DNA of 13,429 bases from contig CBFGRU010000063.1 of assembly GCA_965651255.1 (NCBI GenBank), positions 1 to 13,429 on the forward strand, given 5' to 3'. Positions 1 through 6,421 of this stretch are shown in pieces. The DNA comes from CBFGRU01 sp965651255. GTDB lineage: Bacteria; Planctomycetota; Phycisphaerae; Phycisphaerales; SM1A02. The first letter of the stretch is position 1; the number at the start of each line of letters is the position of its first letter. The notes under the pieces were generated by a model. That model was not told where the DNA came from. It saw nothing but the letters and a program-made list of their open reading frames with translations, and did not search any database. The position numbers and the translations under genes are program-made.

Positions 1-102
1 AACGGACGCACGAAGGGTGATCGAGTCGGCCGCCGTGTCTGCAGCGAAGCAAAGAGACAAGGCAAGCAAGGTCAGAGAAATGATTGCGGTGTTCATCGTC
101 AT
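1..102 (-). CDS. flgA: Flagellar P-ring assembly chaperone FlgA, N-terminal fragment (partial)
   Basis: Reading leftwards from ATG at 100-102, 34 codons remain open to the window edge. The product starts MTMNTAIISLTLLALSLCFA, a clear Sec signal peptide with likely cleavage near residue 21-25, followed by DSITLRASV, which resembles the start of mature FlgA. FlgA is the periplasmic chaperone for P-ring (FlgI) assembly. A strong Shine-Dalgarno GGGAGG lies at 109-114, six bases before the ATG. A second ATG two codons in is also possible. The position directly after flgF-flgG is the usual order flgF-flgG-flgA-flgH-flgI. The call rests on the signal peptide, a short motif and the gene order, since only the first 34 residues are visible. 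It was too short and truncated to appear as a long ORF. Confidence 0.72.
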   Translation of the reverse strand, partial: MTMNTAIISLTLLALSLCFAADTAADSITLRASV

Positions 103-171
103 GGGAGTCCTCCCTGTTCGCGGCGCCTCCGGCACCGGGTGTTCTGTGCCGTCAATGCAGATCAATCAATC

Positions 172-981
172 TCAGAACCGACGAAGATTGGTCACTTCCT
201 GCAACGTTTCATTAGCGGCCTGGATGACCTGAGAATTCATCTCGAAGGCACGCTGAGTCTTGATAAGTGAAACAAGTTCAGTCACTGAATCGACATTTGA
301 CCCCTCAAGGAATCCCTGCAGGATGCCGCCCCGTCCGCCGGTCAACGGTTCGCCCTCAGCCGGCGGACCACTCGCAGCGCTTTCCAGGTAAAGGTTCTCA
401 CCGATCTGGCGCAGACCTGCGGGGTTGATGAACGTCGCAATACCGATCACGCCAAGTTCCGTCGGCTCGATTGCCCCCGCTTCAATTACACTAACGGTGC
501 CATCCTTAGAGATGGTGATGCCTGATGCACCTTCCGGGACGGTTATCTCTGGCAAAAGAATGCGTCCTTCACTGCTGGCCAGCACAATCTGACCTTCTGA
601 GTTCGACACAAAGTTTCCGGCGCGCGTGTAGCCGATGCCGCCTCCGAGGTCGTCTTCAATGCGCACCTGGAAGAATCCATCGCCTTCGATGTAGAGATCA
701 AGCGGGCGCTGCGTTGGTTCCGGCGCCCCTTCCGAGAAGTCGAGTTGTGTGCCGGAGATCTTCGTCCCCAGGCCGACGTACAGGCCGGTCGGACGCTGAT
801 CCCCGTTGGCGTTCTCCACACCCGGCTGCGCACGTTCCTGGTAAAGCAGATCTTGAAAGTTCACTCGGCTGGCCTTGAAGCCCGCGGTGTTCACATTGGC
901 AAGATTGTTGGCGATTACATCCAACTGCGTACTCAGGGCGCTCAGGCCGGTGGATGCGGAATGAAGTGCGATGGTGGCCAT
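172..981 (-). CDS. flgG: Flagellar basal-body distal rod protein FlgG
   Basis: The 269-residue product forms the distal rod of the flagellar basal body in the periplasm, between proximal rod and hook. The N-terminus has the rod/hook signature LDVIANNLANVNTAGFK (about residues 20-36). The middle has the DGFF element (about 100-105) and TRAGNF, and the C-terminus has the helical segment TELVSLIKTQRAFEMNSQ that packs with the N-terminal helix in the rod. Length matches the family (about 260). The start is supported by GGAG seven bases upstream. It lies 23 bases after flgF and 69 bases before flgA on the same strand, so it is probably co-transcribed with both. Like other axial proteins it has no signal peptide, because it leaves through the flagellar type III export gate. 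FlgG rather than FlgF is preferred from the ANVNTAGFK and TQRAFEMNS motifs. Confidence 0.95.
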   Translation of the reverse strand: MATIALHSASTGLSALSTQLDVIANNLANVNTAGFKASRVNFQDLLYQERAQPGVENANGDQRPTGLYVGLGTKISGTQLDFSEGAPEPTQRPLDLYIEGDGFFQVRIEDDLGGGIGYTRAGNFVSNSEGQIVLASSEGRILLPEITVPEGASGITISKDGTVSVIEAGAIEPTELGVIGIATFINPAGLRQIGENLYLESAASGPPAEGEPLTGGRGGILQGFLEGSNVDSVTELVSLIKTQRAFEMNSQVIQAANETLQEVTNLRRF

Positions 982-1004
982 GTAAAGTGCTCCGGGAAAT
1001 CACC

Positions 1005-1781
1005 TCAGGCGATGCGGCCCATGGTGTTGATGGCAAGATTCATGAGTTGATCGTGATACTGCATCATCTTCGCGTTGGCCTGCGCCTGCCGGCTCGCGTT
1101 CATGACGGCGTTCATATCGACGACGGGATCAACGGTGCTGGATTCAACGAAGCCCTGCTCCAGAGCGACATTCGCCGGCTGGCGCGAGACCTGTGCGGTG
1201 TTGGTGAGATGAAAGAGATTGTCACCCGCCTTCTTCAGCTGCGACTGCTGTGGAATGGCCGTCATCTGGAGGCGCGCGACGATTTCACCGTTCTGAATGA
1301 TCTCACCCGTGGATTCAATACTGATCTCGCCACCGGGCTGAAGGACGATCGGCTCATCATTTGTGTTCAACACCTGCATTCCGGTGGCGGCCATCACCAT
1401 CTCGCCGCTCGCATTCAGCATGAAGCGACCGTCGCGCGTGAATCGCAATCGTTCAGCGCCATCGCCCTGACCGGAGTTCACGACAAAGAACCCCTCACCT
1501 TTGATCGCGACATCCAGCGGCCGTCCGGTTGGAGCAAGTTCGCCCTGTTCGAAGTTGATCCAGTTCGGCATGGCGAATCGTCCACCGCCGAGTTGTTCGA
1601 GCATGAGCTGAGGATCGATCGGTGAGTGGCTTTCGAGTCTCGCAGGAAGCCGCTGCTGGAAGTACACGAAATCACGCTTGAAGCCGATCGTCTGCGAGTT
1701 CGCAAGATTGTTTGCGTACACATCCTGCTGATACAAACTCGTCAGCGCGCCGCCAGCGGCGAGATACAGGCCGTAGTTCAT
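1005..1781 (-). CDS. flgF: Flagellar basal-body proximal rod protein FlgF (hook-basal body family)
   Basis: The 258-residue product has the flagellar axial architecture: N-terminal YANNLANSQTIGFKRDF (about residues 22-38), a central KGEGFFVV with FTRDGRF, and a C-terminal MNAVMNASRQAQANAKMMQYHDQ helix region with the V-D-P-V-V-D-M motif before it. It is less canonical than the neighbouring FlgG. The start MNYGLYLAAG and the position before flgG support FlgF, a proximal rod subunit. The start codon overlaps the stop of the preceding 148-codon ORF (ATGA, 1778-1781), and GGAGG stands about ten bases upstream. Translational coupling with that ORF is therefore likely. Export would be by the flagellar type III apparatus. 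It could be another FlgF/FlgG-like rod paralogue. That it is a rod protein is near certain; the exact subunit is less so. Confidence 0.88.
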   Translation of the reverse strand: MNYGLYLAAGGALTSLYQQDVYANNLANSQTIGFKRDFVYFQQRLPARLESHSPIDPQLMLEQLGGGRFAMPNWINFEQGELAPTGRPLDVAIKGEGFFVVNSGQGDGAERLRFTRDGRFMLNASGEMVMAATGMQVLNTNDEPIVLQPGGEISIESTGEIIQNGEIVARLQMTAIPQQSQLKKAGDNLFHLTNTAQVSRQPANVALEQGFVESSTVDPVVDMNAVMNASRQAQANAKMMQYHDQLMNLAINTMGRIA

Positions 1782-2224
1782 GATCGACTGCCCTCCGGCG
1801 TCAGTCCCGTGCGCATCGGTGCCGGCCGCTCGTCAATGAGGCGATTCGATCGTTCCATGAGATGAGCAGCGGTTGCGAGACGCGCCAGCCGGGTCACTTC
1901 GCTGCCGAGCCGCTCAAATGGAGATCGGCCGAGCGTCTGCGCGAATTCTGCTTGATCGTTTCGCGCCTGGTTGATGGCTTGTCTCAGTAGATCGCGCACG
2001 GTCTGGGCCTCCTGCCCCTGGTGCGGGGGAACACCCCCAATCCATGCAAGAGGCATACCAACGCCAGATTCGCCCTCCGGGTGCGGCTGCGGGCCAATCC
2101 GAACGCATGTTTCCTCCGCCGACCCACTCGAGTCGCGCAATCTCTGCCGACGACCGCGCAAGGGTGGCGTCAGCCTGCTCCGCGCAAAAATGTCACGCCC
2201 GAATCGACCGGAAGCCGACAACAT
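1778..2224 (-). CDS. Uncharacterised small protein leading into flgF (148 aa)
   Basis: I do not recognise this protein. The C-terminal half (about residues 70-135) looks like a soluble amphipathic helical protein, with motifs such as VRDLLRQAINQARNDQAEFA and LGSEVTRLARLATAAHLMERSNRL. The N-terminal half is rich in Arg, Gly and Pro and has low predicted structure. The ATG at 2222-2224 has a good ribosome site (GGGAG, five bases upstream, formed over the TAG of the preceding small ORF). A later start at 2054-2056 (residue 57, MPLAWIGG) would give a 92-residue protein but has GGAGG too far away (17 bases). The stop overlaps the flgF start as ATGA, the strongest sign that it is a translated member of the flagellar operon. 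Its job could be structural or a flagellar chaperone; nothing in the sequence decides this. Confidence 0.6.
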   Translation of the reverse strand: MLSASGRFGRDIFARSRLTPPLRGRRQRLRDSSGSAEETCVRIGPQPHPEGESGVGMPLAWIGGVPPHQGQEAQTVRDLLRQAINQARNDQAEFAQTLGRSPFERLGSEVTRLARLATAAHLMERSNRLIDERPAPMRTGLTPEGSRS

Positions 2225-2233
2225 CCTGACTCC

Positions 2234-2410
2234 CTACGGGAACGGAATCCCGATCACATGGCACGAAGCCCCCGACCTGACGCCTGTCCGCACATTGACC
2301 GCAACGATGCTCGATGCGGCCATCGCTTTTCGATTGGTCGTCTCGACCAAGCGTTTACCGTCTGTTTCGGCTCGTACCATGGCTGTCCGATGTATCACCG
2401 TCTGAATCAT
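2234..2410 (-). CDS. Possible small ORF (58 aa) at the head of the flagellar operon
   Basis: An open frame from ATG 2408-2410 to TAG 2234-2236 encodes 58 residues beginning MIQTVIHRTAMVRAETDGKR and ending HVIGIPFP. I recognise no family. In its favour, it ends nine bases before the 148-codon ORF, its stop codon forms part of that ORF's ribosome site, and it lies on the same strand as flgF-flgG-flgA. Against it, the proposed start has no clear Shine-Dalgarno. An internal ATG (residue 11) is equally possible, and short open frames are common by chance in GC-rich DNA. It may simply be 5' leader. Confidence 0.3.
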   Translation of the reverse strand: MIQTVIHRTAMVRAETDGKRLVETTNRKAMAASSIVAVNVRTGVRSGASCHVIGIPFP

Positions 2411-2486
2411 GAACAGATCAGCACCCGCCGCTCGCGACTGTTGACTGCTTCATCCGCTGAACCGCCCACGATTACGGTTACGGTGC

Positions 2487-3404
2487 ATGGCCGACCGCTT
2501 GCCCTTCGACCAACCGGTACATGACTTTCTCGCGTACCTGCGCGTCGAGGCGGGTCTCGCCACCGCCACCCTTGATGCCTACCGGCGCGATCTGCGTGAC
2601 TGTTTCACCGATCTTCTGGCCCACGGAATCACCACCCTGAGCGCGATCGGGCCTCAGCAACTCATCGATCATCTTCGGCGCCTTCGCACCGAGCGAAAGA
2701 TGCAGGCCTCATCCATCGCGCGACACCTCGCGGCCATTCGTGTTTTCTTTCGGTTCCTTGTGGCCAACGGTCATCTGCCGGAGAATCCGACGGATCTGCT
2801 CGAACCGCCGACCCGTTGGAAGCGATTGCCCGGCGTGCTTTCACCGACCCAGATGAGGCGATTACTCGATGCACCACAACCCGAGCACGGTCCGCTCTGG
2901 CTGCGCGACAAGGCCATGCTCGAAATCATGTACGCCGCGGGCCTGCGCGCCAGTGAGGTTGGCGCATTGCGCCTGAATCAACTGCATGAAGCGATCAATG
3001 TCATCACTGTCACCGGCAAGGGAAACAAACAGCGACTCGTTCCGCTCGGCCGGCCAGCTGTCGTGTGGACGCGTCGGTATCTGACCGAATGTCGCACGAT
3101 GCTGGTGGACGACGGCGACAGCCGTGATGATCACCGTCTCTTGCTTTCTGCCACCGGACGCCCGCTCGAGAGGGTGGCGGTCTGGCAGATCGTCCGCCGC
3201 AATGCGAATCGCGCCGGCCTCAAAGATGTTCACCCCCACATGCTGCGCCACTCGTTCGCGACACATCTGCTTACCGGCGGCGCAGACTTGCGGGTTGTGC
3301 AGGAACTGCTGGGCCATTCCGACATCGCGACCACGCAGATCTACACCCACGTCGATCGCTCGCGTTTGCGCGATGTGATGAAGACTCATCATCCCCGCGC
3401 CTAA
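2487..3404 (+). CDS. xerD: Tyrosine recombinase XerC/XerD
   Basis: The 305-residue protein is a full-length site-specific tyrosine recombinase of the XerC/XerD type, which resolves chromosome dimers at dif in the cytoplasm. The SAM-like N-terminal core-binding domain covers about residues 9-95 (FLAYLRVEAGLATATLDAY). The catalytic domain from about 115 has all six active residues: Arg154 in GLRASEVGAL, Lys178 in TGKGNKQR, His251 and Arg254 in HMLRHSFATHLL, His277 in LLGHSDIATTQIY, and the nucleophile Tyr286. Length and spacing match chromosomal Xer proteins rather than phage integrases. There is no att-like repeat or mobile cargo nearby, so a housekeeping role is favoured. XerD is preferred over XerC only tentatively. 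The ATG at 2487 has a weak ribosome site. The gene is divergent from the flagellar operon and converges on the 447-residue gene, with 18 bases between stops. Confidence 0.92.
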   Translation: MADRLPFDQPVHDFLAYLRVEAGLATATLDAYRRDLRDCFTDLLAHGITTLSAIGPQQLIDHLRRLRTERKMQASSIARHLAAIRVFFRFLVANGHLPENPTDLLEPPTRWKRLPGVLSPTQMRRLLDAPQPEHGPLWLRDKAMLEIMYAAGLRASEVGALRLNQLHEAINVITVTGKGNKQRLVPLGRPAVVWTRRYLTECRTMLVDDGDSRDDHRLLLSATGRPLERVAVWQIVRRNANRAGLKDVHPHMLRHSFATHLLTGGADLRVVQELLGHSDIATTQIYTHVDRSRLRDVMKTHHPRA

Positions 3405-3422
3405 TCGATCTGACCGCGACGT

Positions 3423-4766
3423 CTACTCGTCTCGATCCTTCTGATCTTTTTGCATTTGCTCCGCGGCCCGGCGTTCTTCCTCATCGCGCTGACGATCCTT
3501 CCACGCGCGCTCGGCATCGTAGTTCCAACGGCGGCGCGGCGGATCCTTCTTGAAGTCCCATTCGGGCAGACGCGCTGCCTGTTCCGGGAGGAGAACCGGG
3601 CGAATGACATCGATCTGCCGCTGATTCAACTCTTCGCGCTGCTCGCCGAGTTCCTGAAGATCGGCCCGGTACATGATGACTTCATCGCCTCGACCGATTG
3701 CGCCGCGAAACAACGCCAGTTGCTGATTCTGCTCCGCCTCGGCCATGCGCTCCGAAAGGAGTTCCTGTTGATAGTGCCAACTTGCTTTCAGTTGTTCAAT
3801 CGAATTGCGCTGCTCATCGGAAAGGTCACCGAGCGCCAAAGCCGTGTTGAACAGAATCTCAGCCGAACCGTCATCGGGGTAGATTCGCGGATACGCTTCT
3901 CGACGAAACCGCTCATCAACCACGGCCATATGTTCGGGCGGCAGGATCTGTCGAAGGTCCGCCATTCCGGTTGCGATCACCCGGATCAGTTGTTCACTGC
4001 GCACCGCCCGATCGCGGCCAGCTCGATCGCGCACCTTCGCCATCTCATGCCTGATGGCTGCCCGCTCGTCATCATCGTTGGCGTTCCTGAGCGCAAACAT
4101 CAGTTCCGAAAGTGTCCACTGCTCGATCCCACTGCGCCGCTGCGCCCCAACGGCCGCACCCAGGGCGGCTATATAGATGGGTTCGAAGTCGAGCAGAAAT
4201 TCATCCGCGACCAGTTGCAGTTCGTGAGGCAGATTCAGTCCGTCCACCAAGGCGATCAAATCGACATTACCGCCAGCCGGTTCACGCGAAATCCGGCGGT
4301 ATTCGGCTCGCTCCCGGCTCGAAATGACCCGTTGCATCAACGGAACCTGATCTTCACGCAGAATTGAAGCGAGTTCATCGAAGAAAGCGCGCTCCAGTGT
4401 TTCTTGTTCTGCCTCAAGCAACTCCTCCTTCTTCATGAGGGGCGGAAAGTGTTCCTTGGCGAGGGCTCCGGTGTTCGCATCTGTATCCGCATTTACAAGC
4501 CGCACAACTCGATATTGCTCAGCACCCCACGCTTGCAATCGCGGAAGAAAATCCTGCTCGAGAACCGCGCAATGCCTTTCAAACAACGATTGCGCAATAC
4601 TCTTCTGATCCTCATCAAGTCGCAACCACTTGGCATACTGTCTAACGTCCTGTTCAGTGATCAGCGGGCGAAGTCCCGCTGAGGCGCTGCGAGCCGCCGA
4701 CGCTATCAGGACTAAAGAGGCAAGCAACGGAATGCAGAATTGACGCATGGCAATGAACCGCGTCAT
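3423..4766 (-). CDS. Exported helical protein with repeated LxxEQ motifs (447 aa)
   Basis: I do not recognise a named family. The start at 4764-4766 is chosen because it overlaps the stop of the upstream glycine-rich gene (ATGA) and has GGAGG six bases before it. A longer frame begins at 4793 but adds only an Arg-rich stretch. The product begins MTRFIAMRQFCIPLLASL, a Sec signal peptide ending near ASA30. The mature protein is highly charged and mostly helical. A short motif recurs, each time followed by a helix: ITEQD (36), LRLDEDQ (48), ILREDQ (135), LNLPHEL (177), ILPPEH (274), LSDEQ (315) and LLPEQ (392). This resembles the LTxxQ motif of Spy/CpxP-type periplasmic proteins, but homology is unproven. 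The last 40 residues are a charged tail rich in Arg, Glu, Lys and Gln. The mature region near residues 31-90 has a truncated paralogue at 6040-6252. A periplasmic scaffold or chaperone for its glycine-rich partner is possible; this is inference. Confidence 0.85.
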   Translation of the reverse strand: MTRFIAMRQFCIPLLASLVLIASAARSASAGLRPLITEQDVRQYAKWLRLDEDQKSIAQSLFERHCAVLEQDFLPRLQAWGAEQYRVVRLVNADTDANTGALAKEHFPPLMKKEELLEAEQETLERAFFDELASILREDQVPLMQRVISSRERAEYRRISREPAGGNVDLIALVDGLNLPHELQLVADEFLLDFEPIYIAALGAAVGAQRRSGIEQWTLSELMFALRNANDDDERAAIRHEMAKVRDRAGRDRAVRSEQLIRVIATGMADLRQILPPEHMAVVDERFRREAYPRIYPDDGSAEILFNTALALGDLSDEQRNSIEQLKASWHYQQELLSERMAEAEQNQQLALFRGAIGRGDEVIMYRADLQELGEQREELNQRQIDVIRPVLLPEQAARLPEWDFKKDPPRRRWNYDAERAWKDRQRDEEERRAAEQMQKDQKDRDE

Positions 4767-5740
4767 GTGCCGCCTCCGCCGGTGGGGAAGCAAATGAGGT
4801 CGTTTCCGTCTGCGGCAGCAGAACCTGATGATCCTGAACTTGCCCCCCCGTGACCGCTGCCCGCGGCTCCGCCAGCACCACCGGTACCTCCCGGTGCACC
4901 CGGTCCCCCCTCTCCACCACCCCCTCCGTCGCCGCCGGTTTTTCCGTTCCCATAGCCTGCTCCACCCTTACCGCCCTGGCCACCCGTTCCGCCTGCCGCA
5001 CCATCATCGGGCCACTGTGGGCAACACCCCCCTCCACCAAATCCTCCGCTTCCTCCATTTCCGCCGTTTCCCGGATTCCATCCTAATCCTCCAAGCCAGT
5101 AGCAGTCCCCACCATCGCCGCCTCGACCACCGGCCCCGCCGGATCCGCCATCACACCCGAATCCACCATCACCGCCCCGACCACCGAGTCCACCGTTGCC
5201 AGGAGGAGAGAACAACCCAGAGTAAAGCTTTCGGCCACCGTCACCGCCTCGACCGCCATTTCCACCATTGCCCGTTGGGTTGTCTGCACCGTTTCCTCCG
5301 CGACCTCCCGTACCGCCTCCGTCGTACCCTTTACCGCCGTTTCCGGCATCACCCCCGTTCATATCGGTGAGTTCGAAACCAAAGAGCGAGTGTCCACCGT
5401 TGCCACCGTTGCCTCCGGTACCGCCACCAGATGAGGAATCGCCACCATTGCCACCATTACCGCCTTCAGTAAATATCTCCGAAGTGCTCGCCCCGTGACC
5501 ACCATTGCCACCATTCCCGAACGTCTGTCCGGACGATGTGCCGTTTCCAGCATCCCCACCGTGCGGAGTATTCTCATTCTCCGAATGCCATCCTGGCACT
5601 CCGTCATAGCCGTTATAGCCGTTATGGGCATCTCCGTCCTGTCCAAACGGGTACCCGAGAGGATAGTCCTGCGCGTTTGAAGTCACATGAACGACACATC
5701 CCACTGCGATCACAAGACACAAACGAGCGAGCAGATTCAT
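4763..5740 (-). CDS. Secreted glycine-rich PGRS-like repeat protein (325 aa)
   Basis: The product begins MNLLARLCLVIAVGCVVHVT with a signal peptide probably cut after SNA23. Residues about 60-300 are a long low-complexity array of GGNGG, GGDGG, GGRGG and GGAGG units broken by short non-repeat inserts (HSLFGFELTDMN near 117-128, KLYSGLFSPP near 171-180, CCPQWPDDG near 239-247). Composition is similar to the PGRS domains of mycobacterial PE_PGRS proteins and other Gly-Gly-X proteins, for which polyglycine-II sheet structures have been proposed. There is no PE domain here, so this is a resemblance of composition only. The mature part has five Cys (196, 213, 239, 240, 317), some possibly disulphide-linked. 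GAGAGGA lies about seven bases before the ATG. The last Gly codons carry the ribosome site of the next gene, which starts inside the TGA of this one. A cell-surface or extracellular role is likely. Opposite-strand proline-rich frames here are shadows. Confidence 0.88.
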   Translation of the reverse strand: MNLLARLCLVIAVGCVVHVTSNAQDYPLGYPFGQDGDAHNGYNGYDGVPGWHSENENTPHGGDAGNGTSSGQTFGNGGNGGHGASTSEIFTEGGNGGNGGDSSSGGGTGGNGGNGGHSLFGFELTDMNGGDAGNGGKGYDGGGTGGRGGNGADNPTGNGGNGGRGGDGGRKLYSGLFSPPGNGGLGGRGGDGGFGCDGGSGGAGGRGGDGGDCYWLGGLGWNPGNGGNGGSGGFGGGGCCPQWPDDGAAGGTGGQGGKGGAGYGNGKTGGDGGGGGEGGPGAPGGTGGAGGAAGSGHGGASSGSSGSAAADGNDLICFPTGGGGT

Positions 5741-5816
5741 GATTCGATCCTCTCCGGTTGCTTCGTAGATGACTGCGCAGAATCCATCGGGCGTTGGTCA
5801 TCCACGAGGTGTTTGC

Positions 5817-5848
5817 ATGTTACCATGCCCCCCCCCCGTAGGTGTCAA
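5817..5848 (-). promoter_or_regulatory. Sigma70-like promoter with G10 tract in its spacer (upstream of glycine-rich gene)
   Basis: On the minus strand a perfect -35 TTGACA (5843-5848) is followed by CCTAC, ten consecutive G (5828-5837), CATGG, and a -10-like TAACAT (5817-5822) with an extended TGG before it. The spacer is 20 bases, longer than the usual 17. With seven G it would be 17. Transcription would begin near 5810, giving a leader of about 70 bases before the glycine-rich gene. The -35 is convincing; the -10 matches four of six positions. Homopolymer G runs within promoter spacers are a known substrate of phase variation by slipped-strand mispairing in other bacteria; applying that here is inference. 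Confidence 0.5.
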
Positions 5849-6039
5849 GGGTCGAGTTTTGAATGAGTTTCTTCTCCCATGAGCCGGCAGCATGTGAAGG
5901 CCGCCAGTCGCGGTCTTGCGCACCGTCGTATCCGCCTTCTGAATGCGATGAAGGCCTACCATCCCCGCGACTGATCCATACGACCGCAGCTACTGATCGC
6001 TGTCGACTTGATCCTGACGAATCTGCTCCACTCCTGCAA
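5849..6039 (-). other. Gene-poor stretch with decayed 3' part of the truncated paralogue
   Basis: No convincing gene is present. The bases just left of the TAG at 6040-6042 still read, in frame, LQEWSRFVRIKSTAIS. The first part (LQxW) aligns with LQAW of the 447-residue protein after its LPR. The frame then meets another TAG 28 codons after the first. Beyond about 5990 I see no further similarity in any of the three minus frames. An 80-codon open frame at 5820-6062 is in a different phase and looks accidental. Confidence 0.45.
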
Positions 6040-6252
6040 CTACGGAAGCAGTTCCTCATCAAATTTCAGGCGATGTCTGTCGATCAACGATTCTGCGATC
6101 AGCTTCTGATCATCATCCAACCGAAGCCACAACGCAAACTGTTTGACATCCTGTTCAGTCAGATGTGGCCGGGTTCCGCCTGAGACAGTGGATGCTATCA
6201 AGAGCAGCAGAATCAGGAGATATGGGAAGGCCGAAGTCACGGGTCGATGCAT
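6040..6252 (-). pseudogene. Truncated paralogue of the 447-aa exported protein (70 aa, stopped by TAG)
   Basis: From ATG 6250-6252 (GGAG seven bases upstream) a 70-codon frame begins MHRPVTSAFPYLLILLLLIA, a signal peptide. The mature part TRPHLTEQDVKQFALWLRL and DDDQKLIAESLIDRH aligns almost residue for residue with LRPLITEQDVRQYAKWLRL and DEDQKSIAQSLFERH of the 447-residue neighbour. The frame ends at TAG where the neighbour has Arg: LP-stop-LQEW against LPRLQAW. Similarity continues for a short way after the stop, so the stop most likely arose in a longer gene. The rest of the protein is missing. The gene still has an intact promoter-like element and ribosome site, so a short secreted peptide may still be made. 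A functional 70-residue protein cannot be excluded. Confidence 0.7.
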
Positions 6253-6282
6253 GTATGCACTCCAGCGTCGATGCCCGTTGTG

Positions 6283-6296
6283 AGCGGCGTGCCGCT
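6283..6296 (-). promoter_or_regulatory. Perfect 6-bp inverted repeat at the predicted transcript start
   Basis: The sequence AGCGGC-GT-GCCGCT is a perfect inverted repeat beginning about nine bases after the -10 box at 6305-6310. It would fall at roughly +2 to +15 of the transcript for the truncated paralogue. It could be an operator or a 5' stem-loop stabilising the mRNA. At this length in GC-rich DNA chance is also possible. Confidence 0.25.
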
Positions 6297-6304
6297 GCGA
6301 TCGG

Positions 6305-6335
6305 ATTCTAACGTACCCCCCCAAAAAACTGTCAA
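6305..6335 (-). promoter_or_regulatory. Sigma70-like promoter with T6G7 tract in its spacer (upstream of truncated paralogue)
   Basis: On the minus strand a perfect -35 TTGACA (6330-6335) is followed by G, six T, seven G (6316-6322), TACGT and a -10 TAGAAT (6305-6310, five of six matches). The spacer is 19 bases. The arrangement is the same as at 5817-5848: TTGACA, 5-7 bases, a G run, exactly five bases, then TANNAT. Predicted transcript start is near 6298, about 46 bases before the ATG at 6252. Confidence 0.6.
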
Positions 6336-6421
6336 CGACCTTTCACCGAACACATCAAACGTGACCCGGTCACCCCGCCAACGGACACGCTCGGATTCCG
6401 GAAGCGGTCTATGCTCTCGGC

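Noticed and set aside
2025..2038. GGGGG-AACA-CCCCC hairpin as a possible terminator
   Set aside because: It lies inside the 148-codon ORF, no T run follows on either strand, and Gly/Pro codons in GC-rich DNA explain it.
2441..2486. TTGACT as -35 of a promoter for the Xer gene
   Set aside because: No acceptable -10 box lies 15-20 bases downstream.
2021..2524. A 167-codon plus-strand frame before the Xer gene
   Set aside because: Composition is Arg/Pro/His-rich as in random GC-rich frames, it overlaps the xer start and the minus-strand small ORFs, and no family motif is seen.
2487..3404. The tyrosine recombinase as integrase of a mobile element
   Set aside because: Its size and motifs fit chromosomal XerC/D, no tRNA, attachment repeats or cargo genes are nearby, and it sits between a flagellar operon and chromosomal secreted-protein genes.
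3450..4367. A 305-codon plus-strand frame opposite the 447-residue gene
   Set aside because: The minus-strand frame has a signal peptide, ribosome site, operon coupling and a paralogue; the plus frame has none of these.
4828..5370. Long plus-strand open frames, rich in His/Pro/Arg, opposite the glycine-rich gene
   Set aside because: They are the antisense of GGN-type codons; low-complexity content and no start signals make them shadows.
6040..6252. Programmed stop-codon readthrough at the TAG to give a longer protein
   Set aside because: A second in-frame TAG occurs 28 codons later and similarity to the paralogue fades, so readthrough would not restore a full protein.
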